From contig CALWOA010000023.1 of NCBI GenBank assembly GCA_944382965.1, forward strand, positions 1-35,686: 35,686 nucleotides of DNA, given 5' to 3'. This document shows positions 14,034 through 21,349 of this stretch, one piece after another (position 1 is the first letter of the stretch; each line of letters starts with the position of its first letter). Source of the stretch: an uncultured Oscillospiraceae bacterium. GTDB lineage: Bacteria > Bacillota > Clostridia > Oscillospirales > Oscillospiraceae. The notes below the pieces were generated by a model. That model was not told the origin of the DNA, ran no database searches, and was given only the letters and a program-made list of their open reading frames with translations. A program made the position numbers and the translations under genes.

Positions 14034-15206
14034 TTAAATCCGTGCTACACCGGTTCTGCGGGCGGCTTCTGCTACGGCTTTTGCAACTGCCGCTCCGACT
14101 CTGGGGTCGAAGGCTTTGGGAATAATGTTGTTTTCGTTCAGCTCCGATTCGGGAATCAGATTTGCCAGCGCATAGGCGGCAGCCATTTTCATTTCTTCAT
14201 TGATATCCGATGCCCGGACATCAAAGGCACCCTGGAAAATTCCGGGGAAGGCCAGAACGTTGTTAATCTGATTGGGATAGTCGCTGCGTCCAGTGGAGAC
14301 GATCCGGGCACCGCCGGCCTTGGCTTCCTCGGGGAAAATTTCCGGCGTAGGATTGGCACAGGCGAAAATAATGGCATCCCGGTTCATGGTGGCCACCATC
14401 TCCCGGGTGACAATGCCGGGGGCAGAGGTGCCGATAAACACATCCGCGCCTTCCAGCATCTGGGCCAGAGTGCCGCCTACCTGAGCTGGATTGGTCCGCT
14501 GGGCCATCTCTGCCTGGGCCCAGTTCATACCGGGAGCATCCTTGTACAGCGCCCCCTGCCGGTCACACATGGTAATATTCCGGAAACCGGCATTCAGCAG
14601 CATTTTCACAATGGAAATTCCCGCGGCTCCGGCTCCGGCGGTTACGATTTTAACTTCTTCTTTTTTCTTGCCGACTACTTTCAATGCGTTGGTCAGACCT
14701 GCCAGCACAATGACCGCAGTACCGTGTTGGTCGTCATGGAAGACAGGAATGTCACACTTTTCTTTCAATTTCCGTTCAATCTCAAAACACCGGGGGGCGG
14801 AGATGTCTTCTAAGTTAATGCCGCCGAAAGAACCGCTGATCAGGTACACCGCATTGACAAATTCGTCCACGTCCTTGCTCTTCACGCACAGAGGAAAGGC
14901 ATCCACACCGCCGAAGGCTTTGAACAGGGCGCACTTACCTTCCATCACCGGCATACCGGCTTCCGGGCCGATGTCTCCAAGTCCCAGCACGGCACTGCCA
15001 TCGGTAATCACTGCGCATAGATTATGACGGCGGGTCAATTCATAGGATTTGGAAATGTCCTTCTGGATTTCCAGACAGGGCTGGGCTACACCGGGCGTAT
15101 AGGCCAGAGACAGCTCGTCCTTGTTGGACACAGGCACGGTGGCGACTACTTCAATTTTTCCCTTCCACTGACCGTGCAGACGAAGAGACTCTTTTGCGTA
15201 ATCCAT
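14034..15206 (-). CDS. Malic enzyme (oxaloacetate-decarboxylating malate dehydrogenase)
   Basis: A 390-residue cytoplasmic enzyme converting malate to pyruvate and CO2 with reduction of NAD(P). The short bacterial form is complete. The malic N-terminal domain covers about 15-150 with YTPGVAQPC, ITDGSAVLGLGDIG and GKCALFKAFGG. IPVFHDDQHGTA marks the metal/active-site segment near 165. The NAD-binding domain follows with VTAGAGAAGISIVKML, a Rossmann glycine motif, and FACANPTPEI near the end. Which cofactor is used cannot be told from sequence. A good ggagg site precedes the ATG. It diverges from the metal-dependent regulator gene at 15367; no other carbon-metabolism gene is adjacent. Confidence 0.95.
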   Translation of the reverse strand: MDYAKESLRLHGQWKGKIEVVATVPVSNKDELSLAYTPGVAQPCLEIQKDISKSYELTRRHNLCAVITDGSAVLGLGDIGPEAGMPVMEGKCALFKAFGGVDAFPLCVKSKDVDEFVNAVYLISGSFGGINLEDISAPRCFEIERKLKEKCDIPVFHDDQHGTAVIVLAGLTNALKVVGKKKEEVKIVTAGAGAAGISIVKMLLNAGFRNITMCDRQGALYKDAPGMNWAQAEMAQRTNPAQVGGTLAQMLEGADVFIGTSAPGIVTREMVATMNRDAIIFACANPTPEIFPEEAKAGGARIVSTGRSDYPNQINNVLAFPGIFQGAFDVRASDINEEMKMAAAYALANLIPESELNENNIIPKAFDPRVGAAVAKAVAEAARRTGVARI

Positions 15207-15229
15207 AGAAAAACCTCCAGATCAATCTT

Positions 15230-15258
15230 ATTATACACTTTACTACATTTTTTCCCAG
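15230..15258 (-). promoter_or_regulatory. Probable promoter of the malic enzyme gene
   Basis: On the minus strand a perfect TATAAT (15235-15230) lies 24 bases before the ATG. The -35 position at 17 bases (CTGGGA) is poor, so activity may need another factor or rest on the strong -10. Confidence 0.4.
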
Positions 15259-15303
15259 TTGAAAAGTAGCAGGAAGAAAAAATTTGCCGATATTGCTCTT
15301 AGC

Positions 15304-15332
15304 TTGCAATTTCGATAATAGTGTGATATGCT
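15304..15332 (+). promoter_or_regulatory. Sigma-A promoter of the MntR/DtxR-type regulator
   Basis: TTGCAA (15304-15309), 17 bases, TATGCT (15327-15332), with an extended TGA before the -10. The predicted start lies about 28 bases before the ATG at 15367. Confidence 0.6.
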
Positions 15333-15366
15333 AGCAGAAATGTATTTGGCAAAAGGAGGAACCGTT

Positions 15367-15732
15367 ATGAATGTCCATGAATCCGGGGAAATGTATTTGG
15401 AGGCCATACTGGTTCTGTCCAAGGAAAACGGCTATGTCCGGGCAGTGGATGTCAGCGAATATCTGGGTTATTCCAAACCCAGCGTATCCCGGGCAATGGG
15501 AATCCTGCGCAGGGGAGACTATATTTCCGTGGAAAAAGATGGAGCCATTACCCTGACGGAGCAGGGGAGAAACATTGCGGAGAAAATTTTTGAGCGGCAT
15601 ACAGTGTTGTCTCAATTGCTGATTAAGCTGGGTGTTGCGGAGCAGACCGCCATTGCAGATGCCTGTAAAATGGAGCACGCCATCAGTGACGAATCCTTCC
15701 TGGCTATTAAGCGACACGCCGCAGGTATGTAA
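15367..15732 (+). CDS. MntR/DtxR-family metal-dependent transcriptional regulator
   Basis: A 121-residue regulator. Residues about 5-60 are the winged helix-turn-helix (VRAVDVSEYLGYSKPSVSRAMGIL); residues 65-121 are the dimerisation/metal domain. Candidate metal ligands include E8-E12 (HESGEMYLEAI), H77-like His in FERHTVL, and E/H in DACKMEHAISDE, matching the MntR ligand pattern. It lacks the SH3-like third domain, as MntR does. The frame runs upstream to 15328, but that start would lie inside the promoter; aaggagg precedes the ATG at 15367. The Mn exporter mntP lies 4.6 kb away under its own riboswitch. Control of Mn uptake is inferred from the family. Confidence 0.85.
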   Translation: MNVHESGEMYLEAILVLSKENGYVRAVDVSEYLGYSKPSVSRAMGILRRGDYISVEKDGAITLTEQGRNIAEKIFERHTVLSQLLIKLGVAEQTAIADACKMEHAISDESFLAIKRHAAGM

Positions 15733-15741
15733 AACAAAAGC

Positions 15742-15776
15742 ATCCCCCAAACCTATCGGGTTTGGGGGATTTTGTG
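15742..15776 (+). terminator. Bidirectional rho-independent terminator
   Basis: A 12-bp stem (atcccccaaacc / ggtttgggggat) with loop tatcg, followed by tttgtgt on the plus strand and by gcttttgtttt on the minus strand. It separates the converging regulator and lipoprotein genes. Confidence 0.85.
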
Positions 15777-15854
15777 TGGGATTCATCCGAAGAAAATTTG
15801 AGGTATTTCCATCCCGGCGGTGAGCTGCCGCCGGTGTTGTCAGAATTTGCGGGA

Positions 15855-16427
15855 TCAGCTTTCTCCGCGCAGTTCCGGCTCAGGACGCTGACAGACTCGG
15901 AAGGCGTAAGCATCATCGGGATTGATGGTGATTTCGTCCACATCCGCATCCGACAGCTTTTCGTTGACGTAGAAGTACCAGTTGGTCCCGTCCACGGTGT
16001 ACAGGTGGAACTCGCCGTTTACCTCTTCTACATACAGACCGTATTTATCATCCACAGTGCCATCAATGAGCCCCAACTCCTGAAGTGCTTCTGCCAGATT
16101 GGTCTTATCTGTGCAGACGGTAGCGGTGGCTTCTTCACCGGCAGCGTTGATTACGGTGAAAGAGAAGCTGGTAGCACCAGTTCCAACGGTGTCGCCATCG
16201 GCAAAGACGGCGGAACCTGCAGCGGCGGCAGAGCTATCTGCAGGCACCTCTGCCTCCACAGATGCCTCGGGGGCCGTGGTGGAGACAGGTGCGGGAGTTG
16301 TTTCCGATGCTTGTGTGGTAGCAACAGTTTGCTGCCCACCACAGCCGGCGAGGAAAATCGCCATCAGCACCGCCAGAGTGACAGGTGCGGCGGAAATAAA
16401 CCAATCATGCAAATTCCATTTTTTCAT
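15855..16427 (-). CDS. DUF4430-type lipoprotein
   Basis: A 190-residue lipoprotein. The lipobox LAGC puts the lipidated Cys at residue 29, after a membrane segment. A low-complexity Ala/Thr/Glu linker (about 32-75) leads to a DUF4430 domain: TNLAEALQELGLIDG, YGLYVEEVNGEF, TNWYFYVNEK and AYAFRV. In known proteins this fold is related to the C-terminal domain of transcobalamin-type binding proteins and is often exported; its ligand here is unknown. It lies 35 bases after the RsiV-like gene on the same strand with its own ribosome site, so it probably belongs to the sigma operon and may be a cell-surface member of that response. Confidence 0.8.
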   Translation of the reverse strand: MKKWNLHDWFISAAPVTLAVLMAIFLAGCGGQQTVATTQASETTPAPVSTTAPEASVEAEVPADSSAAAAGSAVFADGDTVGTGATSFSFTVINAAGEEATATVCTDKTNLAEALQELGLIDGTVDDKYGLYVEEVNGEFHLYTVDGTNWYFYVNEKLSDADVDEITINPDDAYAFRVCQRPEPELRGES

Positions 16428-16462
16428 AGTAACTTACCTTCTTTTTCTACAGGAGTTAGAGA

Positions 16463-17356
16463 TTAGAACAGGTTCTGATATTCCGGATTCAGAATGCCTT
16501 CAAAGACGGAGCGGTCGACGGTGAACTCCGGAGTGCCCATATAGCCAGGAGCAATTTCGTACTCGTCGAAGGGGATCACCAGGTTGCCGTTGGCGTCAAA
16601 GTAGAAGTTGTGCTCGGCGTCCAGTTCGATGAAGTCCTGTCCCATGTCGCTGTCTTCGGTCCAGTAGACCAGGCTGGGATCGTCAGCCATCCGCTGCTTC
16701 ATCTGTGCCAGAATGTCCTGACGCAGAACCTCTGCGTAGCTGCTGTCTGAGAACAGCTGACCCAGGGTAATGACTTCGTTGGTGCTGCGGTCCACATTGT
16801 AGTAGTGGTAAGTCACCATGCCGCTGCCGGTGGCGTTGAATACGGTCAGCTTCAGGGTAAACCAGTTGTCGGTTTCAGTGAGAACTTCGTAGTCCACGGA
16901 CAAAGAGGTGTGCCCTTCCTCGCCAATGGCTTCGGCGTCGGCATAGAACCGATTGACCAGCTCTTCGGTCAAAGCGTCTACATCTTTGTTGATGGCAGCA
17001 CCGGCATCACCCAGGGAAGATTCGTCCACATTGGGAACTTCCACATTCATGTCGTGGTAGCCGTCAGCATAGTCATAGTTGCGGATGGTAACGACTTTCA
17101 CAATGGCACCGATTACCGGCACGTCGGACAGGGCTTCTGCGTAGGCTACACTGACGTTGGGCATAACCACCAGCAGAGCAAGGGCCAGGCTGGCAGCCAC
17201 GGCAGCCACCCGGGGCATCATCCGGAAGCGGACAACCTTCTCCTTCCGGGGCGGAAGATTGGACAGAACCTCTTCAATTCTCTGGGCGGTGTGCTCCGGA
17301 ACAGGCAGCTGTTCTTTTTTTGCCAGATCAAAAATCATATCATCAAACTGTTTCAC
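16463..17356 (-). CDS. RsiV-like anti-sigma factor (DUF3298)
   Basis: A 297-residue single-pass membrane protein. Residues 1-45 face the cytoplasm and would hold the sigma factor; the membrane segment is about 48-68; the rest is extracellular with the DUF4163/DUF3298 layout of RsiV (YNVDRSTNEVITLGQLF, MGQDFIELDAEHNFYFD, VIPFDEYEIAPGYMG). In Bacillus RsiV binds lysozyme, is cut by signal peptidase and site-2 protease, and frees SigV. The AYAEAL segment just after the membrane could be such a cleavage site. The GTG start overlaps the end of the sigma gene by 14 bases, which supports translational coupling. Lysozyme sensing is inferred from the family, not shown. Confidence 0.85.
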   Translation of the reverse strand: MKQFDDMIFDLAKKEQLPVPEHTAQRIEEVLSNLPPRKEKVVRFRMMPRVAAVAASLALALLVVMPNVSVAYAEALSDVPVIGAIVKVVTIRNYDYADGYHDMNVEVPNVDESSLGDAGAAINKDVDALTEELVNRFYADAEAIGEEGHTSLSVDYEVLTETDNWFTLKLTVFNATGSGMVTYHYYNVDRSTNEVITLGQLFSDSSYAEVLRQDILAQMKQRMADDPSLVYWTEDSDMGQDFIELDAEHNFYFDANGNLVIPFDEYEIAPGYMGTPEFTVDRSVFEGILNPEYQNLF

Positions 17357-17843
17357 GGTAAAAGTCCTCCTTGTTCAGCGCATTTTTCAGCATCGTTCTA
17401 GCCCGGGATAGTTGGGTTTTGGCGGCCATCACCGATTGACCGGTGACGGTGGCAATTTCCTGTAAGGACAGGTTTTCATAATAATACAGAATGACAATGG
17501 TGCGGTAGGGCTGGCGGAGTTTGGAAACGGCCTGCCGCAGAACCAGCTTTGTATTGACATCCTGGTAGGAAAAACCGTCTTTGAGGTCGTACTGTTCCTC
17601 AATATCCACGGTGGGGCGTTTGCTGCGAAGGGATTCCAGACACACATTGTGCAGAATTTTCAGCAGCCAGGGTTTGAAGGTACCTTCGTTTTTCAGTTGA
17701 GAAAGATTGGCGTATGCCCGCATAATGGTATCGGAAATGGCATCCTCGGCATCGTGCTGATTGTGCAGAATACCGTATGCCAAGGCATACATCGAACCTT
17801 GACAGGCCCGGACTCTTTCACAGAAATCATTGGTTGTGATCAC
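17343..17843 (-). CDS. ECF sigma factor, SigV-like
   Basis: A 166-residue ECF sigma factor. Region 2 is at about 15-75 (DAEDAISDTIMRAY and FKPWLLKILHNVCLESLR); region 4 is at about 105-155 (YRTIVILYYYENLSLQEIATVTG, then AAKTQLSRAR). The open frame extends upstream to 17918, but GGAGG sits 8 bases before the GTG at 17843, which gives a normal-length N-terminus. An ECF-type promoter lies about 115 bases upstream, so it probably activates its own operon. The partner is the RsiV-like membrane protein that overlaps its stop. A role in envelope stress or lysozyme resistance is inferred. Confidence 0.88.
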   Translation of the reverse strand: MITTNDFCERVRACQGSMYALAYGILHNQHDAEDAISDTIMRAYANLSQLKNEGTFKPWLLKILHNVCLESLRSKRPTVDIEEQYDLKDGFSYQDVNTKLVLRQAVSKLRQPYRTIVILYYYENLSLQEIATVTGQSVMAAKTQLSRARTMLKNALNKEDFYRETV

Positions 17844-17905
17844 ATTGCATTCCTCCACAGTTATGCAGGGATAGTCGATAAACGTGACAGCGACGCATCC
17901 AAGGG

Positions 17906-17937
17906 AAAACCCCGACATTTTCCCGGAAGGGCCGGGG
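17906..17937 (-). other. Leader hairpin of the SigV-like operon
   Basis: On the minus strand ccccg (17937-17933) pairs with cgggg (17914-17910) around an inner loop that can form further pairs, followed by tttt and ccc. It lies between the ECF promoter and the GTG start and could act as an attenuator. The U-tract is short. Confidence 0.4.
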
Positions 17938-17957
17938 CTGTTTGCTTATCTGTTATG

Positions 17958-17986
17958 TAGATGCGCCAGCCGGGGAAAAGGTTACA
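17958..17986 (-). promoter_or_regulatory. ECF-type promoter of the SigV-like operon
   Basis: On the minus strand TGTAACC (17986-17980), a 16-base spacer, then CATCTA (17963-17958). The AAC core and the spaced C-rich -10 fit ECF sigma promoters, suggesting autoregulation. The same two elements were not found upstream of the sigma gene at 1701. Confidence 0.55.
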
Positions 17987-18100
17987 GATATTTCGACAAA
18001 AAAGCAAAAAAGAAATATTTTTTCGCCGGAGCCAAGAAGCACCCGATTGCATTCTCAGCCATGGTGTGGTATGCTGATAAAACCAAAGGAGATCCCGCTG

Positions 18101-18134
18101 AAAAAAACCGGGCGGCTGAACACCGCCCGGTTTT
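18101..18134 (-). terminator. Terminator of trxA
   Basis: A perfect 12-bp stem (aaaaccgggcgg / ccgcccggtttt) with a 7-base loop; on the minus strand seven T close the structure. It begins 3 bases after the trxA stop codon. Confidence 0.9.
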
Positions 18135-18136
18135 GC

Positions 18137-18448
18137 TCATTTGTCCAGCAGCGCCTCGATGCTGCTGCGGGGCTGGTAGCCCACAGACTTGGCGCAGATG
18201 CTGCCGTTTTTCATGACCACCAGAGTAGGAATGTTGGTAACACCAAATTTCATTGCCAGTTCCATCTCTTTGTCAACGTCAATTTTGCCTACCAGAATGT
18301 CCTCCCGGTCGGCGGCCAGCTCTTCCAGAATGGGGGCCACCATCCGGCACGGACCGCACCAGGTGGCCCAGAAGTCCAGCAGTACAGGTTTGTCACTGCC
18401 CAGGACCAGGGAATCAAAATTGTCTTTTGTAATATGCACAGGGGACAT
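18137..18448 (-). CDS. trxA: Thioredoxin
   Basis: A 103-residue cytoplasmic thiol-disulfide oxidoreductase with the active site W30-C31-G32-P33-C34, the [12 protein letters not shown] context, cis-Pro in TNIPTLV and a C-terminal GYQPRSS turn, all typical. Length is normal. A GTG three codons upstream (18457) is in frame, but aaaggag lies directly against it; the ATG at 18448 is 9 bases from that site and is preferred. It is a single-gene unit with a good promoter (18482-18510) and its own terminator. No thioredoxin reductase gene is in the window. Confidence 0.95.
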   Translation of the reverse strand: MSPVHITKDNFDSLVLGSDKPVLLDFWATWCGPCRMVAPILEELAADREDILVGKIDVDKEMELAMKFGVTNIPTLVVMKNGSICAKSVGYQPRSSIEALLDK

Positions 18449-18481
18449 GGGATTCACTCCTTTGTATGGTTTTGTATCATT

Positions 18482-18510
18482 AGTATATCCTAAGAATCCG
18501 GGCTATGCAA
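18482..18510 (-). promoter_or_regulatory. Sigma-A promoter of trxA
   Basis: On the minus strand TTGCAT (18510-18505), 17 bases, TATACT (18487-18482). It lies about 35 bases upstream of the chosen trxA start. Confidence 0.7.
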
Positions 18511-18560
18511 CAACAATTGGGGGATTGCCCTGGATTTCTATAAATTGTGGGAGGTTTCTT

Positions 18561-18914
18561 ATGAGCGGATGCGACGGTAATTGCGCAAAGTGTTCCGGCT
18601 GCGCCCGGGAACTGGTGCTGACCCAGAAGGAACTGGATTTTCTGCGCTACCTGGGGCAGATTCCCTTTCTTCCGGTGGCCCGGAAGCGGGAGGACGATAT
18701 CCCGGTGTACCTGGAGGAAGGAGCGCCGGAGGATGTAAGCGTGCTGCTGCAATGTCTGGAGAAAAAAGGGCTGATTTCTCTGGATTTTGACAAGCCGCTG
18801 AGTGGTTTTGATGACGGTGCCTATGCAGCCTATCCCATCCGGGGGAGTATGGCCCTGACCCAGCGAGGGCAGCAGGTGCTGCAGCTGGTGGAGTACCAGG
18901 GGGTCACGGTGTAA
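18561..18914 (+). CDS. Cys-rich N-terminus, winged-helix-like protein of unknown function
   Basis: A 117-residue protein beginning MSGCDGNCAKCSGC: four Cys in the first 14 residues (C4, C8, C11, C14), then a helical and winged-helix-like body (LTQKELDFLRYLGQIPFLP, VLLQCLEKKGLISLDFDKPL, MALTQRGQQVLQLVEYQG). The pattern LTxKELxFLR followed by a two-strand wing and LTxRGQQVL looks like a MarR-type fold. I recall similar proteins in Oscillospiraceae but no assigned role. The Cys cluster could bind zinc or an iron-sulfur centre and act as a sensor. The gene stands alone between divergent trxA and the azlCD unit, with gggaggt upstream of the ATG. Confidence 0.65.
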   Translation: MSGCDGNCAKCSGCARELVLTQKELDFLRYLGQIPFLPVARKREDDIPVYLEEGAPEDVSVLLQCLEKKGLISLDFDKPLSGFDDGAYAAYPIRGSMALTQRGQQVLQLVEYQGVTV

Positions 18915-18950
18915 GATTGCTTTTTTAGGCAAAATGCTGGTATTTTACGG

Positions 18951-18979
18951 TTGATTTTGTAGAAGTTGGCTGGTATAAT
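18951..18979 (+). promoter_or_regulatory. Sigma-A promoter of azlCD
   Basis: TTGATT (18951-18956), 17 bases, TATAAT (18974-18979), with an extended TGG before the -10. The transcript would begin about 63 bases before the azlC start. The short leader shows no recognised riboswitch. Confidence 0.75.
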
Positions 18980-19048
18980 GGCCTCAATTCCAGAGTGGCA
19001 AATGCCGCTCCGGTTGGAAGTCCTATTATGGATTGTGGAGAGAGGCTT

Positions 19049-19762
19049 ATGAGAGGAACAGAATATCGGGCAGGGCTGAGCCGGGGACTGCCGGTAGGAA
19101 TGGGGTATTTTTCCGTTAGCTTCGGCTTTGGCACCATGGCGGTGAACCAGGGATTGCGGGCCCTGGATGCCACGTTGATTTCCCTGACCAATCTGACCAG
19201 CGCCGGACAGTTTGCCGGACTGACGGTGATTGTGGCGGGGGCTACCTTGTGGGAGATGATCTTGACCCAGCTGATTATCAACAGCCGTTATGCGCTGATG
19301 AGTCTGGCCCTGAGCCAGCGGATGGGACAGCAGATTGGCCTGCTGCCCAGATTGCTGATTGCCTTTTTCAATACCGATGAGATTTTTGCCCTGGCCATGT
19401 CCCGGATGGAGCCGCTGACCCTGCCCTTTATGCTGGGCCTGGGCACGCTGCCCATTCTGGGCTGGACATTGGGAACCCTGTGCGGTGCTTTGGCAGGCTC
19501 CGTGCTGCCGGCATCCATTCGGACGGCCCTGGGGGTCATGCTCTATGGCATGTTTGTAGCCATTGTGGTGCCGGAGGCCAAGCGGGAAAAGGAAATTCTG
19601 GCGGTGGTGGTGCTGGCCTTGGTTTGCAGCAGCCTGTTTGCCTGGGCGCCGGGACTGAATCGCATTTCCGCGGGATTGGCTATTGTGATTTGCACCGTGG
19701 CAGCCGCTGCTGTTTGTGCGATGATGTTCCCGGTGACGGAGCAGGAGGAAGCATCGGTATGA
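19049..19762 (+). CDS. azlC: AzlC-family branched-chain amino acid exporter subunit
   Basis: A 237-residue inner-membrane protein with about six to seven hydrophobic segments. The family pattern is visible in GLPVGMGYFSVSFGFGTMA near the N-terminus, NLTSAGQFAGLTVI and AFFNTDEIFALAM. AzlC with the small AzlD forms a two-part exporter of branched-chain or related amino acids. The ATG at 19049 follows ggagagagg; an in-frame ATG at 19028 is possible but lies nearer the promoter. The stop overlaps the azlD start by 4 bases (ATGA), so the pair is translationally coupled. Confidence 0.88.
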   Translation: MRGTEYRAGLSRGLPVGMGYFSVSFGFGTMAVNQGLRALDATLISLTNLTSAGQFAGLTVIVAGATLWEMILTQLIINSRYALMSLALSQRMGQQIGLLPRLLIAFFNTDEIFALAMSRMEPLTLPFMLGLGTLPILGWTLGTLCGALAGSVLPASIRTALGVMLYGMFVAIVVPEAKREKEILAVVVLALVCSSLFAWAPGLNRISAGLAIVICTVAAAAVCAMMFPVTEQEEASV

Positions 19763-20070
19763 ATCTGTATCTTTATATCTTCGCCATGGCGCTTACTACC
19801 TATCTGATTCGGGTGCTGCCGCTGACATTGTTCCGCAAGCCCATTTCCAGCCGCTTTCTGCGTTCTTTTTTACATTATGTACCTTACGCCTGCCTCAGCG
19901 CCATGACCTTCCCGGCGATCCTGAGCAGCACGGACTCGGTTATCAGCGGCGCCGCGGCGCTGGCTGTGGCAGTGGGGCTAGCCTATCGGGGCAAAAGTTT
20001 GATTGTGGTGGCCTTGAGCAGCAGTGCGGCGGTACTGTTGTGTCAGTGGGGAATTTCCCTGGTGGGATGA
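19759..20070 (+). CDS. azlD: AzlD-family branched-chain amino acid exporter subunit
   Basis: A 103-residue membrane protein with four hydrophobic segments. TYLIRVLPLTLFRK near residues 14-27 and FLHYVPYACLSAMTFPAIL are hallmarks of AzlD. The size is normal. It starts inside the azlC stop codon and has ggagg about 10 bases upstream. It works with AzlC as the small subunit. Substrate is inferred from family. The unit ends at a hairpin overlapping the mntP promoter. Confidence 0.88.
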   Translation: MNLYLYIFAMALTTYLIRVLPLTLFRKPISSRFLRSFLHYVPYACLSAMTFPAILSSTDSVISGAAALAVAVGLAYRGKSLIVVALSSSAAVLLCQWGISLVG

Positions 20071-20110
20071 TTCCGAAAATCGGGTCTATAAATGTAAAAT
20101 AACTGTGTCT

Positions 20111-20147
20111 ATTCCCGGTTTCGCTTGACGAGCCGGGAATCCTTTGT
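20111..20147 (+). terminator. Probable azlCD terminator
   Basis: attcccgg (20111-20118) pairs with ccgggaat (20133-20140), followed by cctttgtt. The stem overlaps the -35 of the mntP promoter, so the two signals share sequence. Confidence 0.6.
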
Positions 20148-20153
20148 TATAAT
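20125..20153 (+). promoter_or_regulatory. Sigma-A promoter of mntP
   Basis: TTGACG (20125-20130), 17 bases, TATAAT (20148-20153). The predicted start near 20160 falls at the first base of the riboswitch. Confidence 0.8.
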
Positions 20154-20159
20154 CCAAGC

Positions 20160-20272
20160 CGAAGAGGGAGTAGTCGGCGCGATAAGCGGGGCTGGGTCAA
20201 CATACTGGGGTTTCCCCTGGTTCAGCCTGAAATGACGAGACTTGACAGGCCGGCTCAGTCTCTTCCTGGCTT
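20160..20272 (+). promoter_or_regulatory. yybP-ykoY manganese riboswitch
   Basis: The leader opens with gaagagGGAGTAG, where GGAGUAG is the conserved Mn-binding loop sequence of this riboswitch class, and closes with ctcttc (20260-20265), pairing as P1. In between are ctgggtcaac to ggttcagcc and gacgagact, typical of the class. gagact (20237-20242) can also pair with agtctc (20257-20262), competing with P1, a plausible switch. The next gene is the Mn exporter mntP. In known cases Mn turns expression on. Confidence 0.8.
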
Positions 20273-20309
20273 CTGTGCTGACCTGAAATCTGCACGGAGG
20301 TTTCTTTTT

Positions 20310-20891
20310 ATGGGTATCGGAGAACTGCTGCTGCTGGCATTGGGTGTCAGCATGGATGCTTTTGCGGTGTCAATCTGCAAGGGACTGGCTATGAGAAAAG
20401 CCACGGTCAAGGCGGGCCTGACCTGCGGCGCCTGGTTTGGCGGCTTTCAGGCGTTGATGCCGCTGATCGGATTTTACTTGGGCACCTTGTTTGCCGAGGC
20501 GATCCAGAGTGTAGACCACTGGGTTGCGTTTGTGCTGCTGGGCATCATCGGCGTCAATATGCTCAAGGAGGCCCTGGAAAAGGAACCGGAAGGCTGCAGC
20601 TGCTGTGAAGAAAATGCGGACATGTCTCCCAAAACCATGTTCGTCATGGCGGTTGCCACATCTATCGACGCCTTGGCTGTGGGCATCTCTCTGGCGATGG
20701 CAGGCGTGCAGCATATCTACATGGCGGTGCTGCTCATCGGCGCTTTCACCTTCGGCATGTCTGCCGTTGGCGTGAGGGTCGGCAATGTCTTTGGCAGCCG
20801 GTATGAAAAGAAAGCCCAGCTGGCCGGCGGCATTATTTTGGTTGCTCTGGGAGTGAAGATTCTTCTGGAGCATCTGGGGGTTTTGGCGTGA
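20310..20891 (+). CDS. mntP: Manganese efflux pump MntP
   Basis: A 193-residue membrane protein with six predicted segments that exports Mn(II). Two pseudo-repeats each carry an acidic motif in a membrane helix: GVSMDAFAVSICKG near 13-26 and ATSIDALAVGISLAMAG near 113-129. The central loop has a CSCC cluster (EGCSCCEEN). Length is normal for MntP (about 190). The ATG has cacggagg about 10 bases upstream; the open frame running further upstream lies in the riboswitch. Regulation by the yybP-ykoY element is the expected arrangement. The last codons overlap the VanZ gene by 4 bases. Confidence 0.93.
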   Translation: MGIGELLLLALGVSMDAFAVSICKGLAMRKATVKAGLTCGAWFGGFQALMPLIGFYLGTLFAEAIQSVDHWVAFVLLGIIGVNMLKEALEKEPEGCSCCEENADMSPKTMFVMAVATSIDALAVGISLAMAGVQHIYMAVLLIGAFTFGMSAVGVRVGNVFGSRYEKKAQLAGGIILVALGVKILLEHLGVLA

Positions 20892-21349
20892 TCCGTACGG
20901 ACAAGCGGATGCGGTTGTGTATTGCGCTGCTGATTTGTAATCTGATCTTCATTTGGGGCAACTCAGCCCTGCCCGGGCAGATTTCCGGTGCCTTCAGCGA
21001 TTGGGTGAAGGAAATTCTGGAGTATATCCTGCCGGGTGGAGAAGAAACGGCTCCTGGAGGCGGATTACTGCGGAAAATGGCGCATTTCACGGAATTTACC
21101 GCTTTGGGGACGCTTCTAACCTGGCTGTTCGGTATGCTGCGAAAAAAAGGGGCCTGGCCTTTTCTTTTGGGTGCGGCGGCTGCCTGTGTGGACGAGACCA
21201 TTCAGTGTTTCGTTCCGGAGCGTGGGCCCAGCATCAAAGATGTGGCCCTGGACAGCTGCGGTGTACTGACAGGTATGATCCTGGTATATCTGGGACATAC
21301 CATTTATAAACGAATTGTTTTACAATCAACTTGGAGGAAACAAACATGA
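20888..21349 (+). CDS. VanZ-family membrane protein
   Basis: A 153-residue protein with four hydrophobic segments and the VanZ motifs RKMAHFTEFTALG (about 62), DETIQ (about 103) and PERGPSIKDVALDSCGVLTG (about 110-128). VanZ proteins are linked to teicoplanin resistance in enterococci, but most copies, such as this one, are not in vancomycin clusters and their role is unclear. The GTG start overlaps the mntP stop (GTGA). The stop overlaps the next start. It is probably translated from the Mn-controlled message. Confidence 0.8.
   Translation: MIRTDKRMRLCIALLICNLIFIWGNSALPGQISGAFSDWVKEILEYILPGGEETAPGGGLLRKMAHFTEFTALGTLLTWLFGMLRKKGAWPFLLGAAAACVDETIQCFVPERGPSIKDVALDSCGVLTGMILVYLGHTIYKRIVLQSTWRKQT

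Noticed and set aside
18517-18544. TTGGGG-16-TATAAA promoter for the Cys-rich protein
   Set aside because: The transcript would start inside the ribosome site of that gene, so it is unlikely to be its main promoter.
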